Assembly (NCBI GenBank): GCA_041392845.1
Contig: JAWKLG010000007.1
Span: 152,248 to 216,247, forward strand
Direction of reading: 5' to 3'
Source of the DNA: JAGQWW01 sp041392845
Lineage (GTDB): Bacteria; Bacteroidota; Bacteroidia; Chitinophagales; Saprospiraceae
Length of the DNA: 64,000 bases
Below are positions 25,231 through 34,553 of this stretch, piece after piece. Below the pieces are notes generated by a model that was not told where the DNA came from, made no database searches, and was given only the letters and a program-made list of their open reading frames with translations. Both the position numbers and the translations under genes were made by a program. The first letter of the stretch is position 1; every line of letters begins with the position of its first letter.

Positions 25231-26292
25231 TTAAGACTTTTTAAATTCATTGATATTGGTAGAAATACCGATTTGATTTACACCGCCTGCCAAATGCCAA
25301 ATTTCCCTTCCATAATCCAATCTGAATCGATTTATCTTTAATCCCAACCCAAAAGAAAATCCTGCAAGGCTTCTAAGATTAGGTGGTGTCAATTCTTTAT
25401 GGCGAAGGTGATTATATCCTAGTCTTATTCTAAAATTCTCTTTTTTACCAAAAAGGAATTCACCATTGAAAACGAAATGCCTGAAAAATGTATCAAACCA
25501 TGGATTTCCTTCTTCTGGCTGTGCGTCCCCTATGAAAAATCCGGGTTCCTCTGCGTTTGGATCATCGTATAAAATATTGAAGCGGTGCAAATGGTGATAG
25601 ATGATTGAGAATCTAAATGGAAGGTGTTTCAACTTTTTAGAAAAACCAATTTGCACATCGTAAGGCAATTTGCTCAGAGGTTCATCATTATAAGGAGTCA
25701 ACTGGCTTCCTATATTTTTAAAAACCAAACTGATATTGGTTCTACTGGCTGTGTCGTGAAACATGGCAGCGACATCACCGGCCAATCCTACTGAATTATA
25801 AACTTCCATACTGGAACCGATAAACTTAAGATTGGCACCAATGGTCAATCGCTCATAGACCTGATGAGAGGCTCCCACCGCGATGGCATATTCTCCTGCT
25901 GAAAATTCCCCTTGCAGGTTACCATTTACATCGTTGTAATCAAAACTGCCGTAATCTATGTATTTGATGCCACCATGAAGTGTGGTTTTCCATTTTTCAA
26001 TGTGCTGCCCATATCCAAAATAGCCATGCTGGATACCATCGAAGAAAAAGCTATGTTGAAATGTAAGCGCTCCTGAAACTTCCGGATTTAAGGAAGCGGG
26101 ATTGTCAAATGCGAGGCTGACATCATCGTCGCGAACGGTAATCAGGTTACCACCCAATCCTGAAATTCTGGCGGAAGAAGACAGTCGCATAAAATTGTAA
26201 ACTTCTCTGCCTCCAATTTGGGCATCCAAACCTGAGTACATTCCCAGAAAAGCCAGAATTAAAAAAAAGGCCAATCGCCTTTGGGTGTTCAT
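25231..26292 (-). CDS. porQ: Type IX secretion system protein PorQ
   Basis: A 353-aa outer-membrane beta-barrel of the PorV/PorQ branch. A signal peptide ends GLDAQ, followed by the characteristic start GGREVYNFMRLSSSARISGLGG and then VSLAFDNPASL. The barrel strands end RLDYGREIWHLAGGVNQIGIS. In the Porphyromonas system PorQ works with the PorU/PorV/PorZ attachment complex that processes and anchors T9SS cargo. The start is Met at 26292 (MNTQRR); a Met three codons earlier (26301) is equally possible. It lies between a MORN_2 lipoprotein gene and xseB in an apparent three-gene operon, and is relevant to the many sorting-domain proteins in this window. Confidence 0.9.
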   Translation of the reverse strand: MNTQRRLAFFLILAFLGMYSGLDAQIGGREVYNFMRLSSSARISGLGGNLITVRDDDVSLAFDNPASLNPEVSGALTFQHSFFFDGIQHGYFGYGQHIEKWKTTLHGGIKYIDYGSFDYNDVNGNLQGEFSAGEYAIAVGASHQVYERLTIGANLKFIGSSMEVYNSVGLAGDVAAMFHDTASRTNISLVFKNIGSQLTPYNDEPLSKLPYDVQIGFSKKLKHLPFRFSIIYHHLHRFNILYDDPNAEEPGFFIGDAQPEEGNPWFDTFFRHFVFNGEFLFGKKENFRIRLGYNHLRHKELTPPNLRSLAGFSFGLGLKINRFRLDYGREIWHLAGGVNQIGISTNINEFKKS

Positions 26293-26315
26293 TTGCTGCA
26301 TGCGCTTTATTTTAT

Positions 26316-26933
26316 TTATAAGTTTTCATCTTCTTTTGAATCTTTCTCCCATGTTGTACGGCAAATTCCCTTGTCACACATCATTTTTCGAACCAAAACA
26401 CCTGATTCATCATAGAGTTCCAATTCGCCATGTTCATGATCGCCTTCAAGGTAGGAACCTTTGGCTTTTAAATTGCCGTTTTCATAATATTCGATGAAGG
26501 GTCCGTTTTCCTGATTGGCTTCGAACTGGACAATTTCTTTTAATTGGCCATTTTCATAGTAAGCCTTCCAGGGACCTGTCATTTTATTATTTTCATAAAC
26601 GCCTTCCAATTTTAAATTGCCGTCTTCATGAAAAGACTTAAAAGGTCCTTCAAATTGTCCCTTAACATAATGTTCTTCCACCTGGTGTTTACCATTTGCA
26701 AAATAGATGACACGAAGTCCATCGAGGGTATCATTTGAATAATTGGCTTCTTCCAGGAGATTCCCTTGGTCATCAAATTTTTTATAAACACCTTCTTTTG
26801 CAAAATCAACTTTGCGGCGGGTATATTGCTCGGCAATTGTACCGTTTTCGTGTTTCACCTCTACCGTTTCATATTCATCAGAGCAAGACAAGAAACCTAA
26901 AATGAATAGGAATACAATTATTTTGAACTTCAT
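26316..26933 (-). CDS. MORN_2 (YwqK-type) repeat lipoprotein
   Basis: A 205-aa lipoprotein starting MKFKIIVFLFILGFLSCSDEY (ATG 26933; lipobox FLSC). The 59 residues of open frame further upstream cross the promoter at 26987 and the divergent gene's start, so I reject them. About six MORN_2 repeats follow (FDDQGNLLEEANY, FHEDGNLKLEGVY, YYENGQLKEIVQF, YYENGNLKAKGSY). Database names call this family antitoxin YwqK, but nothing here suggests a toxin partner. It is the first gene of the operon with porQ (14 nt to the next open frame) and xseB. Confidence 0.82.
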   Translation of the reverse strand: MKFKIIVFLFILGFLSCSDEYETVEVKHENGTIAEQYTRRKVDFAKEGVYKKFDDQGNLLEEANYSNDTLDGLRVIYFANGKHQVEEHYVKGQFEGPFKSFHEDGNLKLEGVYENNKMTGPWKAYYENGQLKEIVQFEANQENGPFIEYYENGNLKAKGSYLEGDHEHGELELYDESGVLVRKMMCDKGICRTTWEKDSKEDENL

Positions 26934-26986
26934 CTTGTAGAATTTTTCAAAAAACGTAAGATATTCAACTGTATTTTTACCTGACG

Positions 26987-26994
26987 CAAACTTA
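26987..26994 (-). promoter_or_regulatory. Putative -7 element of the MORN_2-porQ-xseB operon
   Basis: The minus strand reads TAAGTTTG (TAnnTTTG), giving a leader of about 45 nt to the ATG at 26933. Confidence 0.55.
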
Positions 26995-27062
26995 AGGAAT
27001 CGCTTAAAGACCTTTGGTATTTTTTTAAAAAGTGATTTCAAAAGAACAAAACCAAGCCTACA

Positions 27063-28121
27063 ATGGAGGAGAACCAACAGGAAGAAAAACTTTGTCTCAA
27101 TTGCAATCATCCTTTGAATGCTGAGGACAAGTTTTGCCCCAATTGTGCCCAGAAGGTTACGGATGGGAAGATAAGCGTCAGGGAATTCGTACTGGAACTT
27201 TTGGACGCCATTTACAGCCTGGACTCCCGATTTTGGAGGACTTTGAGAGATATATGGATCCCTGGTAAACTAAGTCTGGAATATTTCAAAGGCAAGCATC
27301 GGACTTATATGCATCCATTGCGCTTTTTTATCCTCACTGCCATCGTACATTTTGCCATTATTTCATACCGAACATCGGACTGGGTAACCGTTAGTCTTCA
27401 GGAAGGACCTGATTTTATAAAAAGAGAACAAGCCGAAAGGAAATTCATCACCAGGATTGATAGCATAGGCAAGGAGGTTGTGACAAATTATCCTGAAAAT
27501 AAGGAAGTAGAGGAAGCAATCGATACACTGATTGCCCAGTCAGGAAACACCATCGATACTTTTTTAAATGCCAGTGAAATCATTTTTGGCACCATCACCA
27601 ATTCCAAAGGAGAGGAAGTAAAAGTCCCATTTTTAGAATATTATAAATATACGGCGGAAGAATTGGCTGAAAAATATGATGTAAATTCATTTTACGGAAA
27701 GTTGATTTTAAAACAACAGCTTCGAGCAGCCAACCATCCGGATGGGATTTACCGCTCCATACTTGCCAATTTTATATGGATGATACTAATCATGATGCCG
27801 GCGCTTGCATTGGTTTTAAAACTTTTATACCTCAGAGCCAAACGGTATTATGTTGAGCATTTGGTATTCTCTTTTAACTTCCATTCGTTTTCATTTTTAG
27901 TTACTTCACCATTTTATCTGTTTCTTCCTTCTTCCCAACTGGCTACTCTGGCCTTGCCTTTCCTTGCAATATTGATCTATCTCTTTTTATCCATGAGGGA
28001 GTTTTACAAGCAGGGCTTTTTTAAAACATTATTAAAGTGGTTTTTCCTGTTAAATGGATATTGGATTATTTTCTTTTTCTTTTTTATAGGATCTTTTGTA
28101 CTCAGTTTTTTTATACAATAA
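27063..28121 (+). CDS. DUF3667 membrane protein with N-terminal zinc ribbon
   Basis: A 352-aa protein. The N-terminus has a double CxxC zinc ribbon (CLNCNHPL...FCPNCAQKV, residues ~11-34), followed by the DUF3667 signature GKRT-like segment KGKHRTYMHPLRFFILTAI with a first TM. A charged extracytoplasmic or cytoplasmic loop (~115-235) and four C-terminal TM helices (~240-350) complete it. The biochemical role is unknown. A bidirectional terminator follows immediately. Confidence 0.82.
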   Translation: MEENQQEEKLCLNCNHPLNAEDKFCPNCAQKVTDGKISVREFVLELLDAIYSLDSRFWRTLRDIWIPGKLSLEYFKGKHRTYMHPLRFFILTAIVHFAIISYRTSDWVTVSLQEGPDFIKREQAERKFITRIDSIGKEVVTNYPENKEVEEAIDTLIAQSGNTIDTFLNASEIIFGTITNSKGEEVKVPFLEYYKYTAEELAEKYDVNSFYGKLILKQQLRAANHPDGIYRSILANFIWMILIMMPALALVLKLLYLRAKRYYVEHLVFSFNFHSFSFLVTSPFYLFLPSSQLATLALPFLAILIYLFLSMREFYKQGFFKTLLKWFFLLNGYWIIFFFFFIGSFVLSFFIQ

Positions 28122-28162
28122 AAAAAGTGTTGCACCCTTTCAATCAAAGGGCACAACACCTT
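28120..28162. terminator. Bidirectional terminator between DUF3667 and TonB receptor genes
   Basis: GTGTTG-CA-CCCTTT (28127-28140) pairs with AAAGGG-CA-CAACAC (28146-28159), leaving a 2x2 internal mismatch. Seven A's lie on the left (a T-run on the minus strand) and CTTAATTT on the right. It serves best for the TonB receptor gene. Confidence 0.8.
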
Positions 28163-28182
28163 AATTTATTAGTAAACCAAAA

Positions 28183-30657
28183 TTACTTTTTTCCTATCGC
28201 AGGTAGATTGATTAACACCTCCAGCGTATAAAGACCTCTGGTTGGCGCAGTTGCTGTAAACTCTCGGAGTTCCTGATTGAAGGCATTGGTTGCCGCTGCA
28301 GAAACCGTAAAAATATCGTTGATATGGTAACCAAGACTTAAATCCATGGTAAAGAAACCTCCCAAGGGACCGTAATTGAAAGCATCTGCACTTCTGGCAT
28401 TTTCAATAATTGGAACCCCTCTCCACACTTTATCCGGATAAGATTTGGAAGCAATCTGGAAGCTTGAGAAGTAATCATAGGCCTGCACCCATCTTCCAAA
28501 GGCTGAGCCAAACCATTTTGGACTGCTGTAATTGATTCCAATTCCTCCTTTGTGCGTTGGAGCATTGACCAAAACATCCAGAAAGTCCACTATCCCATCA
28601 TTATTAAAATCATTCTCTTCATTGTCTTCAACGGAATAGTCGAAGTAGGAATAATTCAAAAAAGCACTCAACTTTGGCGTAAAATAATAGGTCAATCCTA
28701 AATCCAAACCATAAGTATTTACCCGACCAAAATTGACATAGGTAGCTACCAGACCATTGTACACTCCAAAGGCATCCTGAACTTCAGAAATCGGAGTATT
28801 TCCTCTCTGAGTTGTTACTCCTACTACTGTTACAGGACTCAGGAAATCTTTTGAAATATTGAAGTAGGCGTTTCCGTCAAGGAACAATTTATTTTTTACT
28901 ACCTGGCCACGATAACCCAATTCGATGGTTTGAATTTTTTCAACTTTTTGTTTTTCAACCATGCTTCCGTCCGTTAAAGTAAACCCTTCAGCATTTCCAA
29001 GGATCAAGCCTCCAAAAAGATTACCAAACATATTGAGGATCGTTGGTGAAGCGATTCCCTGACCATAAGTTAGTCTCCAGGTTCCTGAATTTGCTATTTT
29101 CAATAAGCCAAATTTTGGAACAAAGTTGAAATCATAAATCTCATGATAATCTGCTCGTCCGGCAGCCAGCGCTCTCCAACCACCCCCAAAGTCATAGGTT
29201 AAATGCGCATATCCCCCAAACTGGGCAATGTCAATTGAACCACCATCATCCAACAAGTAGGTTCCTTTACTATTTGCCATATCCAACTGATATTGCGCCC
29301 CTACTATCAGGTTTAAACCTCCGAAAGTATTATTGTACTGAGCTTCTGCATTGACTCTCTTTGAATCGTCCACAAACAAAGCACCGCTTGAATAAGAATA
29401 TCCACCAGCCGCTTCTGCAGGTGACAATCCGGAATCGATGCCGGCATAATACCTTTTCGTTCTTTCATCAATTGCATAAGTACTATCTGTGCGACTCGTT
29501 GTATAATATGCCTGGGCGAACCAGTTTTCACCGGAAAAGCGCAACTGGTAGAAATTCATTTTCCAGTCTTTGATTTGATTTCTACCTACGTTGGTAGCAG
29601 ACAGATAATTGCTATTGCTGTAACCGGTGTTAAAAATGATATCCAGTTTGTCTGTAGGCGAATAATACAATGCGGCTTCACCTCTCAGGAAATCAATGCC
29701 CGGATCCAATTGAAATTCTTCATAACCTTCTTTAATTCCGTCGCGAATTGGGTTTCCTAAAGAATCAAATGCTCCAACTCTGTCGATATAAACAGAATCT
29801 GCCCAGTCAAATTCAGTACCGGTCATGTATTCGCCGGATATCTTGAAGGCGAATTTGTCATTCAATACCTGAGCATGGCGCAATCTTCCGGAGAAATAAC
29901 TGTTGCCATCTCCGGTAATGCCAGGATTAATAGCAATCGTAGTTCCGGCTGAAGTCCTTGGATCTTTTGTAATGGTGTTCATTAGTCCATTGTGCGCATT
30001 GGGGCCATACAAAGTCGCATTTGGCCCAAGGATAATCTCTACCCTTTCTATATCTTCTTTGATGGTAGTTGCAAGTGGCCCCATTGGCAGACCGGTTGCA
30101 ATTAGGTTTGAAAAACGCCCGTCAATTACCTGCAGGTTTTTACTATTAAAATTGGAATTAAATCCCCGGATATTGAACGCGGGTGTGGCCAATCCTGCAC
30201 GGAAGTAATCGATTCCTTTTTGCTTTGCGATCAGCTCACCGGGATTTCCGGCATACTCTCTAATTTGCCTGGCAAATATGGTCTCAATGGTAGCAGGGCT
30301 TTCCGTCAGTTTTTCCGGCTTTTTGGAGCCGGAAATTACTACTACATCCAAATCGGTACCTTCCGCCAAATTGAAATCAAGGTTCACTGCCTTACCTGCA
30401 AGAACAGAAACCTTCGCTTCCTGTTTTGCATAGCCTGTATAAGTTACGACCACAGAATAAGTACCTTCAGGAAGACTGATACTATACTTACCATCCTCTT
30501 GTGTTACTGTTCCTGTACCGGTTTCATTGACATATACATTGGCACCAAAAAGAGGTTCATTGTCCGAATCTGTAATCACTCCAACCACAGTTCCGTTTTG
30601 TGCAGTTGCAAAACTCAGGCAACCGACTAAAAACATCCAGGTAAATATTCCCTTCAT
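28183..30657 (-). CDS. TonB-dependent outer-membrane receptor with carboxypeptidase-regulatory-like N-terminus
   Basis: An 824-aa receptor. A signal peptide (ending FATAQ) is followed by a CarboxypepD_reg-like beta-sandwich (~21-105: GVITDSDNEPLFGANVYVN), a TonB-box-like segment DVVVISGSKK, a plug domain (~115-235: PATIETIFARQI, FNIRGFNS, ERVEIILGPNATLYG) and a 22-strand barrel ending with aromatic-rich C-terminal strands (RGLYTLEVLINLPAIGKK). It imports a substrate using TonB energy. No SusD partner is adjacent, so it is not an obvious polysaccharide locus; a siderophore, vitamin or other ligand is possible. Confidence 0.9.
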   Translation of the reverse strand: MKGIFTWMFLVGCLSFATAQNGTVVGVITDSDNEPLFGANVYVNETGTGTVTQEDGKYSISLPEGTYSVVVTYTGYAKQEAKVSVLAGKAVNLDFNLAEGTDLDVVVISGSKKPEKLTESPATIETIFARQIREYAGNPGELIAKQKGIDYFRAGLATPAFNIRGFNSNFNSKNLQVIDGRFSNLIATGLPMGPLATTIKEDIERVEIILGPNATLYGPNAHNGLMNTITKDPRTSAGTTIAINPGITGDGNSYFSGRLRHAQVLNDKFAFKISGEYMTGTEFDWADSVYIDRVGAFDSLGNPIRDGIKEGYEEFQLDPGIDFLRGEAALYYSPTDKLDIIFNTGYSNSNYLSATNVGRNQIKDWKMNFYQLRFSGENWFAQAYYTTSRTDSTYAIDERTKRYYAGIDSGLSPAEAAGGYSYSSGALFVDDSKRVNAEAQYNNTFGGLNLIVGAQYQLDMANSKGTYLLDDGGSIDIAQFGGYAHLTYDFGGGWRALAAGRADYHEIYDFNFVPKFGLLKIANSGTWRLTYGQGIASPTILNMFGNLFGGLILGNAEGFTLTDGSMVEKQKVEKIQTIELGYRGQVVKNKLFLDGNAYFNISKDFLSPVTVVGVTTQRGNTPISEVQDAFGVYNGLVATYVNFGRVNTYGLDLGLTYYFTPKLSAFLNYSYFDYSVEDNEENDFNNDGIVDFLDVLVNAPTHKGGIGINYSSPKWFGSAFGRWVQAYDYFSSFQIASKSYPDKVWRGVPIIENARSADAFNYGPLGGFFTMDLSLGYHINDIFTVSAAATNAFNQELREFTATAPTRGLYTLEVLINLPAIGKK

Positions 30658-30995
30658 ATTTCTAAAGATTTGATTTTAAAAAAAGGTTTGATTTTAGGCT
30701 TAAAAAGCAGATATCATTCTGCCGCTTATCCGTTTGACAAAAATTAATTCTGCGGAACTAAGGTAATTTGAGCGGGTCTCATTTTGTAAGCAAGGAATAA
30801 ATCCGAAACAGTGGACTAAGCATAATTTATAATGACAGATAAATTGGTATTCACCTGATTATTAGCGATTTACAGTTCAAAAAAATAACAGGTAGACTTT
30901 AATCATAAATCAATTGAAATATTATTCTTCAATCCACTATCATTGCAAACGATTATTCCACATTTTTTTTAAAAAAAAGAAGTTTCAAACCAAAA
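30658..30995. other. Gene-free divergent upstream region (338 bp)
   Basis: AT-rich sequence between the TonB receptor (minus) and the HEAT-like gene (plus). It should contain promoters for both. The only near match to the Bacteroidota -7 element is TATCATTG at 30938-30945 on the plus strand (one mismatch). No Fur-box-like palindrome or hairpin stood out. Confidence 0.5.
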
Positions 30996-31520
30996 ATGGA
31001 CATCGTTGAAAAATTATTGGCCAGGCATGATAAAGCCACTGCAATTGAAATTGCTCAACAGGCAGTTTCCAATCCTGAAGACTTCAAGACTTTGATGAAC
31101 TGTGTATTATCGGATGATAAATTATTGGTTCAAAGAGGAAGCTGGGCTATGCGATGGACATTTGAAAAGAACCCTGACTTATTTCAAGAATATTGGAAAC
31201 CTCTCATAGAAAAACTAAACCACCCCCTTCATGATGCTTTTCCCAGGAATGTTTTAAAAATGGCTGGTGAAATGGGAACCATTCCTGAAGCTATCAAAGA
31301 CGAATTGGCAGATAAATGTTTTGAATTTTTGGGAAGCAGGAAACAACCGGTTGCAATACGTGTCTTCGCGATGGACATTCTTGAAAAGATCTGTAGTGAA
31401 TATCCTGAGTTGGATAACGAGTTGGCAATGATTATTGAAGAATTCATGCCTCATGAAAGTGCAGGGTTTAAATCCAAAGGCAAAAAGGTGCTGGATGCCA
31501 TAAAAAAACGACAGCTCTAA
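30996..31520 (+). CDS. HEAT-like repeat protein, cytoplasmic
   Basis: A 174-aa all-helical protein without a signal peptide. Repeated helix pairs such as KTLMNCVLSDDKLLVQRGSWAMRW, FPRNVLKMAGEM and VAIRVFAMDILEKICSEYPEL fit HEAT/ARM-type scaffolds used for protein-protein contacts. I recognise no more specific family. It precedes the broken VCBS/ASPIC gene by ~120 bp. Confidence 0.7.
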   Translation: MDIVEKLLARHDKATAIEIAQQAVSNPEDFKTLMNCVLSDDKLLVQRGSWAMRWTFEKNPDLFQEYWKPLIEKLNHPLHDAFPRNVLKMAGEMGTIPEAIKDELADKCFEFLGSRKQPVAIRVFAMDILEKICSEYPELDNELAMIIEEFMPHESAGFKSKGKKVLDAIKKRQL

Positions 31521-31640
31521 ATGTTAATACGTCCTTTCAATTACAAACCTGTTATTGAATTTTAAATTTTAATCTTCCTTTAAGTGACTTTTTGAGGTAT
31601 TGTAATTATGGCCGAGTTTGACCAATTAACCCGACCTCTG

Positions 31641-33862
31641 ATGAAACCAAAAAAAATCAATTTTGCTTCCATTCAATTACTCACAGGTATATTTTTAATT
31701 ATTTTTTCATCCTGTTCTGAAAGCAGTCAAACCACCAAAGAAGCAGCTCCTAACAATCCAATGGCTGCACTTTTATTACAACGTGAAACGGAACTCGCGT
31801 CTATTCCTTCCCCTTATATTGTAGATGATAATAAGATTAAAGAAATAAGAGAAATGATTAAAACATCAGATACAGGCCGAGCTTTGGAAGCTCGATTTTA
31901 TTTGGCCAAAAACCTCTTATTTTATGGTGATGCTGAAGGCTCTATTAGAGAGTTAGAATCATTAATGGCTGATATAAATGAGTTGAATGTTAATCTTCCG
32001 CCTAAGCAATTGAGTCTCTTTTTCAACACGCTGGGACTATCTTATCTAAGACTTGGAGAAGAATTAAATTGTGTTGACAATGCAAATGAAGCAACTTGTA
32101 TCATTCCCATAGCAAAAGACGGCATTCATACAATCAAGTCTGCCTCTGAAGCAGCCGTTAGCAATTTTGAATTTGCCCTGCAAGTTAATCCTCAAGATTA
32201 TGAAACCATGTGGCTTTTGAACCTTGCCCATATGACCTTAGGCAGTTATCCTGAAGGAGTTCAAAAAGAGTACCTTATTGATCCAAGCAAGTTTAAAAAT
32301 GATAATAATTTTCCAAAATTTTTAAATCAGGGTATTAAGAGTGGTGCAGGTGATAATCGATTATCAGGTGGTTGTGTAATTGAAGATTTTAACCTGGATG
32401 GTTATCTCGATATCATGGTAAGCTCTTGGGGAAATAAAGACCCCTTAAAGGTTTATATCAACAAAGGCGACGGAACCTTTGAATTGATGCCTGAACAAGA
32501 AAATTTGAGAGGCATTTTTGGTGGATTAAACATGGTCTCAACTGACTACAATAACGATGGATACATCGACGTACTCGTTTTGCGTGGAGCATGGCTAAGT
32601 CGAAAAGGTTGTCTTCCAAATAGTTTATTAAAAGGAAATGGCGATGGCACCTTTGAAGATGTAACCCTTGTGGCAGGATTGACAGGCATGTTTCCTACCC
32701 AGGCAGCAGTTTGGACGGACATTGATTTGGATGGAAATATTGACCTTTTTATTGGCAACGAAAATCAATCCAATGAAAACTTTGCCTCTGAATTTTATTA
32801 CAACAATGGCGATGGCACCTTTACAAATATAGCTAGTAAATTAGGTTTGGACATAACCATTTGGGTAAAAGGCTGTAGTGCAGGAGATGTAAACAACGAT
32901 GGATTTAATGATTTGTTTGTAAGTAATTTTAAAGGTGACAATTACCTTTTCATTCACAATGGTGCCACTGAAATTGACAAAATAAAATTTACAAATCAGG
33001 CAAAGGAAAGGGGAGTCGATCAACCTTTCAGTAGTTTTTCAACCTGGTTTTTGATTTTAATCAGGATGGGCATGATGATATCTTTCTAATCGATTACGGA
33101 CAATCAGAATGGGAAAAGTGAAAATTTCATATTGTCTTTAATGAGCCAAAAGCAACCTTATCATCCAAGGCTTTATTTAAATGATGGGAAAGGATTTTTC
33201 AAGACCAATCAGAAGCTGCAGGACTAACTGAAGTTGTTTATGCCATGGGATCAAATTTTGGCGATTTAAATAAAGATGGATTTCCTGATTTTTATCTTTC
33301 TACCGGATCACCTCAGTTTAACAACATCTATCCTAACAAGATGTATCTCACTATAGATGGAAAAATGGTTGAAGATGTGTCTTACAGCGGAGGTTTTGGG
33401 CATTTACAAAAAGGTCATGCTGTTGCTTTTGCTGATTTAGACAATGATGGAGACCAGGATGTTTACAATGTTATTGGAGGAGCTTATCCGGGGGACAATT
33501 TCAACAATGCTCTATTTGTTAATCCGGGGAATAATAATAATTTCCTATATGTAACACTTGAAGGAAAAACCACCAACAAAGCAGCAATTGGAAGTAAAAT
33601 CGAAGTATTCAGCAAGGACTCCTCAGGAAAAAAGAAAGTAAGCAGAAAGGTTGTGAATTGCGGTGGAAGCTTTGGTTGTTCCCCGATAAAAAGACAGGAA
33701 ATTGGTTTGGGGACTTCAAATTCAATTGATTCGGTAAGAATTCATTGGGCCAACAAAAATCATCAAATTCAGACCATTAAAGATGTAGAACCAAATACCT
33801 GGATTAAGATATCAGAGTTAGAAAGTTCGGTTGAAAAATTAAACCTTAAAAATCCAACATAA
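31641..33862 (+). pseudogene. CRTAC1-like VCBS/FG-GAP + ASPIC/UnbV lipoprotein gene with three frame disruptions
   Basis: The start is taken at MKPKKINF (31641), giving a lipoprotein signal (LLTGIFLIIFSSC). A helical TPR-like region (~50-210) is followed by FG-GAP/VCBS repeats with Ca-loop motifs (DFNLDGYLDI, DYNNDGYIDV, DIDLDGNIDL, DVNNDGFNDL) and a C-terminal ASPIC/UnbV domain (NCGGSFGCSP...IHWAN). The frame breaks at 33048-33052 (TTTTT; one more T restores FFDFNQDGHDDIFL), near 33114-33117 (AAAA; one fewer A restores EWESENFILSL), and near 33198-33202 (TTTTT; one more T restores GFFQDQSEAAGL). Every break is in a homopolymer, so sequencing error is as likely as true decay. If intact it would encode a ~740-aa surface lipoprotein. 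Confidence 0.85.
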
Positions 33863-33897
33863 ATAAAAAAGGAGCCTAAAATGGCTCCTTTTTTATT
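33863..33897. terminator. Bidirectional terminator
   Basis: A GGAGCC/GGCTCC stem (33871-33876 with 33883-33888), flanked by AAAAAA on the left and TTTTTT on the right. It serves both the ASPIC gene and the convergent lipoprotein gene at 33898. Confidence 0.9.
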
Positions 33898-34476
33898 TTA
33901 ATTGCTGTACTCTACCCAGGATAATTTATACCCTCCTTCTGAACCCAGTTTTCCAAAATAAAACTTCGCAGAAGAATCAAGGACGATTTTTCCGTCTTTA
34001 GCTGTAGTATTTCCAACCGTAAAATAATAGACTTTTGAACCTTTTTCCAGGCCAAGCTTTTGAGCCATGGCCTCATTGGTTCCCTTATCGCCTACCTGAT
34101 AACTATCGACATCGGTCGCTTTTAAAACAGCTACCTTTTGTCTTACGTTGTCATCAAACAAGCGGTAATACATGATTTTCATTTCCTCTTCATCCAGGCC
34201 GTCTTTATTTCCCTTGGTACTAAGACCGTCTGTTCCATATACCGGATAATGAATAAGCGTCATTACATAGACCTTTGACTCTTTGACCACTCCTTCTTTG
34301 AATTGTTGCCAATAGGAATTCCAGGCTCCGTCCAAAGCTTCTATATTTTCGGGAATTTCGGGAGCTTCTACCACCACTTCATTCACTTTATCGGAACTTT
34401 CATTCACCGGTTTTCGCTCTTCTTTACAAGCTGAAAATACCACCAGGGAAAAAAGACTTAATATTAATAATCGCAT
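33898..34476 (-). CDS. Lipoprotein of unknown function
   Basis: A 192-aa lipoprotein (MRLLILSLFSLVVFSACKEE; lipobox FSAC). After an acidic linker comes a mixed domain with KVYVMTLIHYPVYGTDG, VRQKVAVLKATDVDSYQVGDKG and KVYYFTVGNTTAKDGKIVLDSSAKFYFG. I do not recognise the family. It is on the same strand as the large surface protein gene upstream but separated from it by a terminator-like hairpin (34504-34530). Confidence 0.75.
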   Translation of the reverse strand: MRLLILSLFSLVVFSACKEERKPVNESSDKVNEVVVEAPEIPENIEALDGAWNSYWQQFKEGVVKESKVYVMTLIHYPVYGTDGLSTKGNKDGLDEEEMKIMYYRLFDDNVRQKVAVLKATDVDSYQVGDKGTNEAMAQKLGLEKGSKVYYFTVGNTTAKDGKIVLDSSAKFYFGKLGSEGGYKLSWVEYSN

Positions 34477-34503
34477 AGTAATTGAATTTTATAAAAATGC
34501 TAA

Positions 34504-34530
34504 ACCTCCCCGACAAACTGCCGGGGAGGT
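34504..34530 (-). terminator. Hairpin terminator after the 1324-aa dockerin protein gene
   Basis: A 9-bp stem ACCTCCCCG (34504-34512) pairs with 34522-34530 around a 9-nt loop. On the minus strand it is followed by TTAGCATTTTTAT. It is 24 nt beyond the stop codon of 34554-38528. Confidence 0.7.
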
Positions 34531-34553
34531 CGCAAAGTTATCTGAAAGTTAGA

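Noticed and set aside
26316..26933. Antitoxin of a toxin-antitoxin pair (YwqK label)
   Set aside because: It is a lipoprotein with MORN_2 repeats in an operon with porQ; no toxin-like neighbour.
26934..27110. N-terminal extension of the MORN_2 lipoprotein up to 27110
   Set aside because: It crosses the operon's -7 element and the start of the divergent DUF3667 gene, and lies ahead of a clean lipoprotein signal.
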